The notes under the pieces are model-generated. The model worked only from the letters and a program-made list of their open reading frames with translations, was not told the DNA's origin and ran no database searches. From positions 6,177,254 to 6,241,253 of the forward strand of contig RPFO01000667.1 in the NCBI GenBank assembly GCA_009746045.1: DNA of 64,000 nucleotides, written 5' to 3'. A program made the translations under genes and the position numbers. Positions 31,861-44,576 of the stretch are shown here, piece by piece. This stretch comes from Mesostigma viride. Its lineage: Eukaryota; Streptophyta; Mesostigmatophyceae; Mesostigmatales; Mesostigmataceae. Positions within the stretch are counted from its first letter, which is position 1, and each line of letters opens with the position of its first letter.

Positions 31861-34800
31861 TCACACTTTCGAGGGCCTCTTCCGTAATTTCGCTTCCGCG
31901 ATCTGCTGTTCCGTTTTCGAGTTCCTCCTCTTCTTATCGATCTCCTTTGCAGGCGCCCAGACTTCCACATCCTTCCAGCTCTTGCCATCCGTCAGCTTTA
32001 CCACCTTCATCGCGTAGTCCAGCGGCATCCACCACAACTTGTTCTTCAACTTCCCTCCCTTCTCCCCCTCAGCGAAAAACTTAAATGCGACGTCCCTCCA
32101 CTTGGTGTCGTATCCAGACACCTGCCCATAAAGCATGACGTCTTCTAGCTTGGCATACATTGGCGTAGCCGTATCCTTGTTCCCTGCTTGCATAATGGCT
32201 GAAGTCCACCCATCACACCAAAAGGCCTCTGGTGCTCCGAACCCCATTTCCCCGTCCATAAGTCTCATTTCCAACGTGGGCTTGTCATCATCCTCATCGC
32301 CCGCCTGACTGTCTTCCGCCCCCTTAGGCTCCTCCCGTCCGGAAGTGTCAGCATGTACAGCCGCTGGTCCGAAGCCCACCGCCACATTAGCCAAGCGAAG
32401 TAACTGCTCCACATCCTCATTACCTGCGAGCAAACCGATCATGCCATCAACGCATGACTAAAATCGAGTTAGTAGAAATCGGACTGCCAACCGTAAAAAA
32501 TCAAAACACTCTACATACCAGAATTCACTCGCAGATTTTTTCTTACCCTTTTTGGCCTTTTCCTTCGACCTCTGCTCGCAGGTAGACCCCGTCTGGGGGT
32601 GGGGGGCAGGCGCCGGGGCGGGTTTGGCGGGCTCGGCAACCTTGGCAGTCTTCGCGGTCTTGGGTAACTTCTTGGAAGCAACGCGCTCCTTTCCCCCGTC
32701 CTCCTCCTCTCCGCCGCCATCCTCCTCCTCCTTCTCCTCCTCATCGTCCGAATCTGAAAGCACAACTGCTTTTCGACGCCGTTTCTGAGGCAGGGCAGGC
32801 TTGGGAGGCTTCCCCACCTTGGCCGATTTCTTGGAAGCAACGTGCTCCGCAGCCTTCCCACCCTTGGCGGATTTCTTGGTAGCAACGTGCTGCTCCTCCT
32901 CCTCCTCCTCCTCCTCCTCCCCCTCCTCCTCCTCAGCATCGTCGTCCTCCTCCTCCTCCTCCTCCTCCTCAGCATCGTCGTCCGAATCAGCCACTGCCAC
33001 AACTGGCTTACGAAGCTGCTTCTTCGGTACCTGAGAAATGGCCAGAGTCGGCGGGGGAACCCGAAGCTGCTTCTTCGGTACCTGAGAACTGGGCAGAGGC
33101 GCCGGGGTGGGCAGAGTCGCCGGGGGAACCCGAAGCTGCTTCTTCGGAACCTGAAAAACGGGCTGCGACGCGGCAGGCTTGGAAGGCCCACCTCCATCAT
33201 CCTCAACAAGTGACACGACTGCCCGTCGAGTCACTTGAGAAGCGGGCTTCTTCGCCGCAGGCGGATCCGAATCACCTTCAGGCCCCGTCATCTGTTCGGC
33301 CTGCTGCGTTCTGACCTCGACGGGGGTCTCTCCGCGGTTAGACCCTCCTGCCGGACCTCCATCCCCTCCATCCCCTCCCTCCAACAACTGTTGGTCATCC
33401 CTCTCCACCACGGCGGACAATCCCCCAGCTTCGTGGGAAGCTTTTCGCTTCTTCGCCCTTCCGAGCCTAGGCCCCCCATCACCTTCCCCCTGTTCAAGCC
33501 GCTCCCACAATTCACTCCCTTTCCCGATCCTTTCCACTATCTCTTGAAACCCCTTAATCTCCGTCTCGGTACCAAACACGATCACCATCGGTTCGAACCT
33601 GGAGAAAAAGTCGTGGGCGCAAGCCTTCAGCACATGATCGTACATCCCGCCCGGTTGGGGAATGTCCGAATTCGGGCAAGGACCGAACGCCCACCACCCT
33701 CTCTGAAAGTTACTCCACTTATCACCCCAAATGTTCGCCAAGTTCAGCAGGCTCAGGCACGGAAGGGACCTGCCCAAGGGAAAGGGGCGGGCTGAAGCTG
33801 AGGCAACCTCGCCTGCCACCTGCTTGACGAGCGACTTGTCATCATCATCACCGTCTAGTCCTGACAGCAAAACCAGACCCGGCGACGGCCCCAGTCCACA
33901 CTCTGCCACTCATACTTCACGTCCCACTCCTCCTCCTCCTTCGCCTCCTCTCCTTCTTCGCCTCCGTCTCCTTCCCCTTCCCCTTCCCCTTCTCCAGCCC
34001 CTTCACCGGCCCCTTCATCGCCGCCTCCTTCACCCCCCTTCGAGTAATCCAACTTTTGGAGCGTACTTCCTGAACGCTTCCGGAGCCAAAAGTGCCAAAC
34101 CCACCGTCTTGTCCTCGCTCTCTTTTAGCAGAATCTCCTGAAAGTCGATCTTGCCATTACTGATATCCTTTCTCGGAATCCTCAGATGTGCGGCGTGTTT
34201 TTTGGCTTTAAGAAGGTAGGCGATGTTCCTCGTTATGATGACGGCCACATCCCAAAATTCCCGGTATCTGGCCACAATCTCCTTCCTGCCGACCGGCCGA
34301 GCGAGAGGATGGAGATTGAAGACGAGTTCGAAAATATGAGACGCCACAAACTCCTTGCCATTTGCGTCCTTGCATTGCGCTTCCAGCGTCTCATCCTCCT
34401 TGAATCTGGCGCAAATGGTCAGCCGCAGGCACTCCAGCACATCCTTGGCGATCTCCACCAACTTGGTGAGCTTTTCCGGTCCAACCTGGCAGCTCATGAT
34501 GCAATCGATCACGGCGTCCATCATAGGAAGGCTGGCCAAGTTCCTGAAAGAAGTCCAAGAGACCTTCTGGCCTTTCTTCTCCCCCTCTGCATTGGCGAAT
34601 TTGCACCTTTGCATCATCACCTCCTCAGGCGCGGGTTTCGTTGAGGCAGGATCATCAGTCTGCTCCTGTGTCAGACGGAGAAACGTGTTGGCCAGCGTGC
34701 GACTGTAAGCGGAATGCACTGAAGCAATGCTGTGGGCCGGCTTTTTCTTTCCTTCTGCTTCCTCCTCGTGTACATCCACCGCTGCCGGCTCCACATTCCC

Positions 34801-37800
34801 TTCCCTTCCCCCCGCTTGCCGCATAGCCGGGAGGATGTACGTGAGCAGATTGGTGTAGTGGCCATCCGCAATATAGTGGCCCTTCCCACGCGTGACTTTG
34901 CCGTATAGATATAGCTTGTTGTAGTTCCACACGTCAAGCAACGCCTGGCCCAGCGTACGATCCGCCACGGCTAAGTCCTCCGAATTCGCCCCCTTGGCGA
35001 TGTCGAACAGCTTCTCCAGCTTGCCGGTCAGCACCGCCTGCGACATCAATTAACATCGAGCGAGCAACGACAAAACTCAGTCATAAAAGGCGAGGGGTAT
35101 AGCTGCGGATAGACCCTAACAAAATTCGAAAAAGAAACGGCCGACAATACGCAACGAAAATTCCAACAAAAAAAAGGAGAGGGTCTAGCTGCAGCGAGAC
35201 CCTCGCAAAAAACTTGAAGCGCACACAAAAAACAACCACGAAAATTCCGAGGGTCTACCCGCAGCTAGACCCTGCCAAAATAGATAGCTTACATCTTCTT
35301 TTGCCTTAGGTAGATTTCGCAGCTCACTCCACGACGGGAGCAGGTCGCCACCCTTGAGAAGAATGACGTTCGTACCCATGTAACCACCACGGAATTTCCG
35401 CAACAGGTCCTGGAAGGCGTGCTCCGCCTCCTTAGGAGTATTTGCGAAATTGGACTCCGCCCCACCCTCGCACATCATTGCCCGAACCTCTCCCCACCCG
35501 CCATCCGGCCCCCTGAGAAACGACTTTAACCCCTTAAAGTAGTGGTTCCCATCCACCACCGCGTACCGGAGAACCAGATACGGTACCGGTACCCGTTCCT
35601 CAAAAAATTTCGGATCGTAGGACTTCATCGCAGTATTGCACAGCAGGTTGAAAACTTGCCGACTGCCCTCGATCTCCTGAGGCAAAACTGCTTCCACCTC
35701 GTCCACCCTGGCGTAGGTACGCCACTCAAGTCCTCTCGCGAGGAAAGAGGTGGTGGACTCCGTGTTAAGCCACACGTCGACTTCAGTATCCGAAAGGGGC
35801 CGGAAGTACCTGGACCCCACATCCTCCGCGTCAATCTTGGCGCCGTGGTGAATGCTTCAGCCACTTGACGAAATCCGGCATGCACAAGATTTGCTTGTCG
35901 AACAGGTCAGGTTGAGATTCGGCAAGCGCCTGGAAAGGGAACTGCCAGACCGGGACAACAACCTTGAAGTGCAAGGCGTTGTCCCGCGCATTGAGGAGAA
36001 TGCGGCCGTTCTCCTTAATGGTTTCAAGGTTTAAACGCCGCTGCCTCAAAGCCTCTGGCAAAATAAGCGCGTTGACCGTCTGGATCCGCATACTGAAACA
36101 TCCGGTCTGCTAAAATCGGCCGGCCGAATCCAACGCGTTTCCCTGAGAGAATTGGCCTTCCGGATGTTCTGGTCCCTGACCTCCTTGTTCGAGTCGACCT
36201 TTTTCGAAGGCTTCCAGCTTTCAATGATAGGGTCGGTGTCCGGGTTCCCACTGCTCGTGAGCACCCCCTCCTTAAAAAGCTTGTTGAGTGACCGGAGCAG
36301 CTCAAGAAAGGGGGAGAACTCGGGCCAGTTTGGCAGGTCATCGACGTCCGCCATCCGCCTACTCGAGCAGTACTTGAGCATATCCTTCACCAGCGCGAAC
36401 ACGGCGTCATGACCAGGTAACTTCTTCTCCACCGTGGCGTCTTCGTCCCCCCCGTCATCCTGAAGTAAAAAATCGAAAAGGACCGCAGGATTTGCTCAAG
36501 TCAGTAATCTTTAGGCCGACCACGACATCCTGTTCAGGGACGAACAAAGTTCTGTTGGAATAATACCTTACTGACACTAAACACCAAGTCCCGCAGCCAG
36601 TCAGCGTCTACCCGCAGCGAGAGGTCTAAATTTTCACAACAATCGTACCTGTCCAGTTTTCTGCTGCTTCTTGGCCTCCTTAGCCTTCTCCTTCTCCGCC
36701 TTCTTCGCCTCCTTCTCCGCCGCCTTCGCCTCCGCGTTCTTCTTACTGTTGGCCTTTGCCACCGCATTCAGCGCCCTTTTTCCCTCAGCGGCCCGACGAC
36801 GAAAATCAGCCTTCATGAATTTCTCGATCTTGTCAACCTTTGCCTCTGAGTACTCCTTAGGCTGCCACTTGAAATTCTTGGTGGCTTTCGACTTCACCAG
36901 ATTTGCAAATTCATATGCCAATTCACTCTTAAAGGTAGCGTCACCCAACACCTCCGTATCGAAATCGGCATCGACTTCCGCCTCAAGTCGTGTCAGGTAC
37001 TTGCGAAACTCGGACCCCGCAGGTCCCTCCGAATCGACGCCATCGGGCGGAGACTTAAGCATGATCAGGCCAACAGCAATAATATGATCCTTCGCAACCT
37101 TCTTGCGGGAATCCAGCTTTTCCCTTTCATGCTCTCAATCGGGCTTCGCCGCCTTCCCCCCCGCAGTACCCCCAGCGACAGCCCCCGCCTGCATGACAAA
37201 AAAAAACGAACAAGAAGGGACTTGACCTCAGTTCGATTGTTGCACCATCGTCTCTCTGCGGAGATACCCCTCAGCACGAAAAAAATCACACGAACTCGCG
37301 GCGGATGAACGTACCTGCACAGCCACTTCTCCCTCAGCGTCTCCCCCATCCTCATCTCCTCCAGCGTTTTCATCCCCCCCATCCTCATCTCCTCCAGCGT
37401 TTTCTTCCTCTCCGGCAGCGCCTGCTGAGGCCAAACCCCCCGCCTGTCAACACCGAATACGACAGCTCATTGGAAATCAAAATTAGTCGACATTTGTATA
37501 TTTCGCATAATGCGCTCACTAAAACTTCAGGCGAAATGCAGACATCCGGATATCGTTTAATGCTTACCATTTCCATCTCGAGTCCAGACCAAATACCAGC
37601 ACTGTCAACAGCCATCGCCGCAGCCGCCCCCTGAAAAAAGACAACAGATTGGTTGGGGGCACCGTTGAAATTAGCCGAACATGTCAGTCTCAATAAAAGG
37701 GTGAGGGTCTACCTGCAGCTAGACCCCATGTAAGATGCTCGTGGAAACTCGACGGACAAGCACCCACCTTATCAACCAAGTCTGACAAATTAGGTAAATC

Positions 37801-40361
37801 CTCCGATACGTCCCCTGGCATGGAGCCCCCCTGCATGATATGACAGGACAAACCATGAAGGTTGGTCAGCATATAGAGCCCTATTCAGGGAATGGAAACA
37901 ACCCAAATCGATAAACGATATCGGCAAGTTAACGTACCGAAACGTAGAACTTCCACCTCCTCAAAATCTTCCCCAAAGGCCATATCGGCACTTGATGGGC
38001 TCTCTCCTTTTCCAGTTGCCGCCTCAATTCCGCCTCGAAGAACAACTCGAGGGACTGCCAATGGCCTCCCGCCTCTAAATCAGACCACTCCGTGTCTGTC
38101 TTGGTTCGGATACTCTGGAGACAATCAACCAACGAGATTTGATCCAACCATTCCTGGACGACTTCCCGGTATGGCTTATATGTCTGAATAACATGGAAGT
38201 CCTCCCGGTGCCGGAAACTTTGGATCACCTGTCCAGCCCAATCCAAAAAGAAAGCGACCGCTTCCCGCGAAAGGCTGGCGTCCGGGCTGACAAGAAAGTC
38301 AGTCCGCCACTTAACAAAAGATTGCAGTAAGTGGTCTCTTGCCATGTCCAAATGCGCGATCACTTCATGTGCGCGCTCCTCCAATCCTCCTACGTCATTC
38401 ATTCTTCCCGGCACAATTACGATAAAGTCACTGTTGGACGTGTCAACAAATCCTTGCCTGACAATATCAAACACTTCATCTTCCGACAGTGAAGCCCTCG
38501 AATCCGCTCTCATATCTCCAGTCATGAGTTTAAAGAGCTGATGCAACGCAGTGGTTTTCAAGGTTTCCATATAGGAAGCCTCGATGCATGTGAAGCCAAT
38601 GTGGACCTCGAACTTTTCAACCTCATCAAAGAGCGTCGACCATATTAAAGCACGACGGGGAAAGTAACGTCCGACATCCTCCTTCAGATTAAGGATGCAC
38701 GACTGCGCGATCTTCAAAACCTCATACATGTCGTCACCAACGACCCTCTTCCCATGAATGGCTCGCAGTGTGGCTTCGAACAAAGCAAGCTGGCCCAGCG
38801 GTCGTTCTTCCAAATTATGTTCTGACTGGAGGACACGGTCGACGACACCGGACTTCTCTGCAAACCTATCTCGGCCGAAAGAAAGCGGATCAAGCCTCTC
38901 AAGCCCTTTTCGGCTTTACGACTCACCCCAGACTCAGACTCAGCCTGAGCCAGGTACTGTTTCAGAATGGCCAGCGTGTCGGGCTGCAGACAACAAGAGT
39001 AAAAAAAAGGCCACACATCGTCGTCGTCAACAACCTTAACTCCTAGGTCAACGTCTCTCCGCAGCTAGACCCTTACGATCAATGTATGACATAAAATCCC
39101 ACCCTTTCTACGATACACACACGCCGTTCAAGCCATCTGAAAAATGTACGTCTCACATTAATAAACATACCTGATAATCGACTGAAAATCCTTCGTGAAG
39201 AAGGGGTGGGCTCCCGTTCTCGTCCTTCTCCCCCTCAACTGCCTTCGCAGCCTCCTCCTCCTTCCTCGCAGCCTCCTCCTCCATCTTCCTCGCGGCCTCT
39301 TCCGCCTTCATCCTCTCCTGTCGCATCTGCAAAAAAAGAGCGGCCTCCTCCGCAAGAATTCCTTCGCTGCCGCCTCCGTCTTCTTCTTCGCCTCCTCCTT
39401 CTGCTTCGCCACCAGGATCCTGTGCTCCTTCTCCTGGGCAGCCTTTTTCTCCTTGTACTCCCTCTCCTCCTCCTCCCTCTCCGCCTTCTCCAGCCTCTCC
39501 TTCTCCTCCCTCTCCACCCTCTCCCTCTCCGCCTTCTCGATGGCCTCCCTCTCCGCCTTCTCCTTCTCCTTGTCCTTCTTGTCGAGAGCCGCGTATTCGT
39601 CAGCAAAGCTTGCGGCCATTGCTAACAAATCGGACAACCGCTTCTGACGCGACTCCCGAACCGGCGATTCCGGGTCTTCAGGCCTCCCGTTAGTCTGATC
39701 GCGCTCGTCCTCCTCAACAAGCTCACTGATAGACTTCCTCAGCTTCCTGAGCTCTTTGGTGCGGTCGTCTTCCTCTACCCACTCGGCCGCAGGCTTACGC
39801 TTAGAACTGGAATGCTTGGGGGACGGCGAGCGGGACGCAGAAGCGGGGGACTTGGGTGGCGGCGAGCGGGACTTGGGGGAAGGAGAGCGGGACGGCGAGC
39901 GGGACGCAGTTGCGGGGTTCTTGGTTGACGGCGAGGGGGACTTGCGAGAAGGAGAGCGGGACGCGGTAGCGGGGGGAACTTTGGGCGGAGAGGGGGACTT
40001 GCGGTTCGGCGAACGGGTCGCAGTTGCGGGGGACTTGGGGGACTTGCGGGGCGGCGAGCGGGACGCAGTAGCTCCGGCCGACTTGGGGGGCGGCGATGGA
40101 GACTTACGGGGCGGAGAGCGGGACGGAGCGCGAGACGCAGCAGCGAGAGAGTTGGGGGGTATAATTCTGTCCAACTCGCTGGGGGGCAAGTTGGACTTGG
40201 AGGGCGAGGGGGACTCGGTGGGGGGGACCTCGCAGAGCATTTACGGGACCGAACTGCAACGGAGGAAACGCCTCCGTTGCCGTTCGGTCCGGCGAGGTGT
40301 TCGACGTCATCTTGGGTGAAACGGGAGTGGCCTTGACAGAATCGGAATAGGAGGACGACAT
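31861..40361 (-). CDS. Cargo gene of the giant transposon, large multi-exon protein of unknown function
   Basis: Exons, 5' to 3': 40361-39171, 38983-38927, 38855-37938, 37830-37768, 37630-37568, 37443-37315, 37188-36649, 36459-36094, 36040-35293, 35037-32519, 32423-31861. Most introns are phase 0, and one is only 53 nt. I recognise no family. Visible: Ser/Pro/Arg-rich repeats (ASRSPSRKSPSP type) then a Glu/Lys/Arg coiled coil in exon 1; unrecognised globular regions in exons 3, 8-9 and 10; acidic GEGEGEGDGG and DDDAEEEEG tracts with basic KKSAKGGK / PKKQLRVPP motifs near the end, suggesting a nuclear or chromatin-associated protein. Lesions: an in-frame TGA (37137-37135), an extra base near 35860, frame changes near 34050, 33900 and 40240, and an uncertain exon 10-11 joint. 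It could be two genes, or a decayed one. The exon at 40361 may not be the first. Confidence 0.55.
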
Positions 40362-40505
40362 CTGCAGAACAATATCAAAAAAGCAAGTTTCACAAATGTC
40401 ATTCAGAATCTGAATCGCCGGCAGAAAAACGATGGGGAGGGTCTCGCTGCAGCTAGACCCTTTCGTGGATTCTAAAAGGGACATTTAGTTTAATGCAAAA
40501 CTTTG

Positions 40506-40903
40506 GCGTCTCGCTGCAGCGAGACCCTCACTTCAAGCAAAAACAAATCATTTTTAGGGTGAGCGAAAACAAGCAACCTCCCATCATGCAAACATAAAAA
40601 AGTATACATTCCTTGGGGTCTCGCTGCAGCGAGACCCTAACGTCAAACAAAAACAAATCATTTTTAGGGTGAGCGAAGAAAGCCCCCTCCCATCTTGCAA
40701 ACATTAAAAGTCGACATTCGTAGGGGTCTCGCTGCAGCGAGACCCTAACACCGATACAAAAACAAATCATTTTAAGGGTGAGAAAAGAAAGACCCCCCAT
40801 CATGAAAACATGAAAAATTGACATTCCTTGGGGTCTCGCTGCAGCGAGACCCTTACGTCAATACAAAAACAAAATTCCGAGGGTCTACCCGCAGCGAGAC
40901 CCT
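40506..40903. repeat. ~110-bp tandem repeat carrying the palindrome
   Basis: The palindrome starts at 40506, 40616, 40724 and 40831 are 107-110 bp apart. Between them AAAAACAAATCATTTTTAGGG, a GTGAG(C/A)GAA(G/A)A stretch, and CATCATGCAAACAT-like sequence are conserved. The spacer lies upstream of the first recognised cargo-gene exon. Confidence 0.9.
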
Positions 40904-40906
40904 TAC

Positions 40907-41757
40907 GACCACGTATAAATACATGTGGGGGGGGAAGCTACGTATAAATACATGTGGGGGGGGATGCTATGTATAAATGCATGTGGGGGGTGCTGGCATT
41001 AATAATTAAATGTGGGGGGGTGATGGCATGAATAAATAAATGTGGGGGGGTGCTGCCATGAATAAAAGAATGTGGGGGTGTGATGGCATGAATAAATGAA
41101 TGTGGGGGGTGCTGGCATTAATAATTAAATGTGGGGGGTGATGGCATGAATAAATAAATGTGGGGGGGTGCTGCCATGAATAAAAGAATGTGGGGGTGTG
41201 ATGGCATGAATAAATGAATGTTGGGGGGTGCTGGCATTAATAATTAAATGTGGGGGGGTGATGGCATGAATAAATAAATGTGGGGGGGTGCTGCCATGAA
41301 TAAAAGAATGTGGGGGTGTGATGGCATGAATAAATGAATGTTGGGGGGTGCTGGCATTAATAATTAAATGTGGGGGGTGATGGCATGAATAAATAAATGT
41401 GGGGGGTGCTGCCATGAATAAAAGAATGTGGGGGTGTGATGGCATGAATAAATGAATGTTGGGGGGTGCTGGCATTAATAATTAAATGTGGGGGGGTGAT
41501 GGCATGAATAAATAAATGTGGGGGGGTGCTGCCATGAATAAAAGAATGTGGGGGTGTGATGGCATGAATAAATGAATGTTGGGGGGTGCTGGCATTAATC
41601 ATTAAATGTGGGGGGTGATGGCATGAATAAATAAATGTGGGGGGTGCTGCCATGAATAAAAGAATGTGGGGGTGTGATGGCATGAATAAATGAATGTTGG
41701 GGGGTGATGGCATTAATCATTAAATGTGGGGGGGTGATGGCATGAATAAATAAATGA
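40907..41757. repeat. Minisatellite array 1 (~30-bp unit in a ~118-bp higher-order repeat)
   Basis: The basic unit is ATGAATAAATAAATGTGGGGGGGTG with variants (TAAAAGAATG, TAATTAAATG). Four variants form a ~118-bp higher-order unit repeated about six times from 41005. The array is flanked by array 2 in inverted orientation. Frames reading HPHIHLFMP-type repeats are artefacts. Confidence 0.92.
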
Positions 41758-42367
41758 TACGTAGCATCACCCCCCCGCACATGTATTGATACGTAGCATC
41801 CCCCCCCCACATGTATTGATACGTAGCAGCACCCCCCCACATGTATTAATACGTAGCATCCCCCCCCCACATGTATTGATACGTAGCATCACCCCCCCAC
41901 ATGTATTAATACGTAGCATCCCCCCCCACATGTATTGATACGTAGCATCACCCCCCACATGTATTGATACGTAGCAGCACCCCCCACATGTATTGATACG
42001 TAGCAGCACCCCCCACATGTATTGATACGTAGCAGCACCCCCCCACATGTATTGATACGTAGCAGCACCCCCCCACATGTATTGATACGTAGCAGCACCG
42101 CCCCACATGTATTGATACGTAGCAGGCCCCCCCCACATGTATTGATACGTAGCAGCACCCCCCACATGTATTGATACGTAGCAGCACCCCCCACATGTAT
42201 TGATACGTAGCAGCACCCCCCCACATGTATTGATACGTAGCATCACCCCCCCACGTGTATTGATACGTAGCAGCACCCCCCCACGTGTATTGATACGTAG
42301 CATCACCCCCCCACATGTATTGATACGTAGCAGCACCCCCCCACATGTATTGATACGTAGCAGCACA
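41758..42367. repeat. Minisatellite array 2 (~30-bp unit), inverted relative to array 1
   Basis: About 20 copies of CACATGTATTGATACGTAGC followed by A(G/T)CACCCCCCC. The reverse complement resembles the units of array 1 (ACATGTGGGGGGG), so the two arrays form a large diverged inverted repeat centred near 41757. Frames reading YQYMWGG-type repeats are artefacts. Confidence 0.92.
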
Positions 42368-43092
42368 ATTTTAGTCAGCCTACCATCCACGTTGCGGCAA
42401 AAGATCACCTTTTTTTGTGTTTCGGCAAAATGAAGATTTCTTGCAAACTATCGTTATGCAGGTAGGTAGCAACGTCCGATGTTATAATCCGGCAGGTAGC
42501 ATGCAAACGTCGAAACGATATGAAGGGGAAAAAAAGCATCAAACAGGAGCACCGATTAGAAACGCAGCAAATGCAGTATGTGCACATCTACACCTATAAC
42601 CTAACCAGACCAAAGGCATAGCAAACATGGAAAGGGTGACCCAAGTGAAAGCCTAGCACCACCATGATCGACATGTGCGAGACCAAGAAACGCTCCATGG
42701 CAACTAGACTAAAGGGATGGATGCCAGATGTGGATTAGGATCGGCTTAGCTGACTCTACCGAGATGTCTGCAGGGTTTAGCTAGCAACGAAAAGAAGGAA
42801 GCCAGACATTTTTATCACTCTTGCTGCAACATAGAGTTTCTTGCGATGGCAGCAAGGACATGTCTTCGCCCAGTTGGCTAACTGTGTCGTCGGCGTGCAT
42901 GCGCTGTTTAGTTGCCGTTTTTGATAGAACAATTTTAGTCAGCCTACCATCCAGGATGCGGCAAAAGCTCACCTTTTTTTCGTTGTGCGGCGAAAGCAGA
43001 CCGATTTCCTTGTAAACTTCCGGCACCAGGCAGGTATCAACGTAGGATTTTATAATCCAGCAGGTAGCATGCAAACGTCGAAACGATATGGC
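42366..43092 (+). repeat. Direct duplication of ~165 bp inside the transposon
   Basis: 42366-42530 and 42928-43092 share ACAATTTTAGTCAGCCTACC at the start, GCGGCAAAAG(A/C)TCACCTTTTTTT, TATAATCC(G/A)GCAGGTAGCATG, and CAAACGTCGAAACGATATG at the end. The 400 bp between them is not recognised. Similarity is roughly 80-85% by eye. Confidence 0.85.
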
Positions 43093-43980
43093 AGCTCGTA
43101 TCAGCTATGGGGTCTCTCTGTGGCTGCGCTTCTTTTTCGATGGGCGATGGGACGGTCGCAATTCGCAAACCGGACGCGGCGTTACAGGGCTGAACGGTAT
43201 TGAAAAAATTGGAAACGTGGCATCCTCGTTCCTCCCCACGGAACTGAAAACTGGAAGCGCGGCGCTGGTGCAAAAGCTCGATCCCATCTTTTGGAACCAA
43301 GCTAGCGGATTGGACGACATCCAATATGCCGTCACCCGTGCTTGTGGCCGCAGGTATAAAAAGAGACGACCTCCAGCCCATTTACCTGGGAACATTCGGA
43401 TGTTTGGCTGACATCGTTACCATGCAGAAATGTACAATGAGGTTCTGGGTTCGATTCCTGGTGTGGTCATGGAAATAAATTTTTTTCTGCGCATCTACTG
43501 AAATCAGTCATAGAACCAAACGGTCACGCTGCAGCGAGACGCTATAGCCCTGGAGGCCGCTGATAAACCTGACATCCGGTATGTCTTACTATCATAGATT
43601 GCCGAACTATATAATAATAATAGTCTATACCACTTTTTCTTGTAAATCATTTACTAAATAATGATTCTATATACTTAAACATACCATATTATTAAAGTAT
43701 GTGGAATTAACCCATGCTATTCACAATATATTATAAAATCTTTTGCAAAATATACTGTAATTAGTATATATATTTTCTGTACGCGGGCTGATTTTGCGGT
43801 GCAGCAGGGCTATTAGGTTCCTCCCGTTAGGCGTTTCCATTGGTCTTATCGTAGTATAGAGCTTTGACATGGCTCTGTATATAGGTTTATAGCTGGGCGT
43901 TTGCTTTGGTTTGAGTGATTTCACTCTGCTGTAAGTAATTATATTTTTAATATATATTTTCTGATAAACAATTTTATCAA
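43088..43980. other. Unrecognised 107-codon frame, tRNA-like T-arm, and AT-rich spacer
   Basis: An open frame 43088-43411 (plus) starts at the end of the second direct repeat; its product is not recognised and could be chance or an exon. At 43430-43480, CTGGGTTCGATTCCTGG forms a five-pair T-arm-like hairpin with a tRNA B-box, but no complete tRNA cloverleaf was found. From about 43600 to 43980 the sequence becomes strongly AT-rich, unlike its neighbours, with no recognised feature. Confidence 0.4.
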
Positions 43981-44576
43981 TGCTACTGTGTTATTTTTGT
44001 TATTCTCGCCATGCAGGTATCTGAGTGTTCTGGGAGAACTAATAAGAGAATGAGCCGCGAAGGTGAGGAAAACCTGAAATCTTTTCGTCCTTATTGGGGT
44101 CTCTCTGCAGCTAGACCATTTATAACCACAAGCAATAGCTTAAATTCAAGGGTCTCGCTGCAGCTAGACCCTCTTTATGGTTGCTATAAAATTAATGAAT
44201 CAGAAGTCTGTGATTTAACAATCGCACGCCGCAATGAAGGGTCTAGCTGCAGCGAGACCCCAATCTTGGTCGGGGTATGCTAAGTTCACCACATCAGGTA
44301 ATCTTTTCGTCTAACGGAAAAAGCCCCTCTAAGGGTCTAGCTGCAGCTAGACCCCAATCGTGGTAAAAAATGATACACTTTCGAACTTTGTCTGTAATTG
44401 TCGCTTTTCCCAACGTTACTCGATTTGCATGGATTTCGTTATGCCGGTCGTCATGGCATGCAGCACGCGAACGGGTGGGAGTTTTCGCCCTTGCGTCCGG
44501 TCGTCCAGGATTCAGTGCAATTAAGTTGAACACCGGGACGAAGCAGCCAACTGGCGCAAAAAGGGTTTTCGGAGAT

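Noticed and set aside
39235-39606. Arg-rich frame antisense/shifted to the coiled-coil exon
   Set aside because: It is a frame-shifted shadow of the Glu/Lys-rich coding sequence in exon 1 of the cargo gene.
41125-42408. Histidine/proline-rich and YQYMWGG-repeat frames
   Set aside because: Produced by minisatellite units whose length is near a multiple of three; no start context or conservation beyond the DNA repeat.
43421-43480. Functional tRNA gene
   Set aside because: A good T-arm-like hairpin with a B-box is present, but no D-arm or matching acceptor stem could be drawn.
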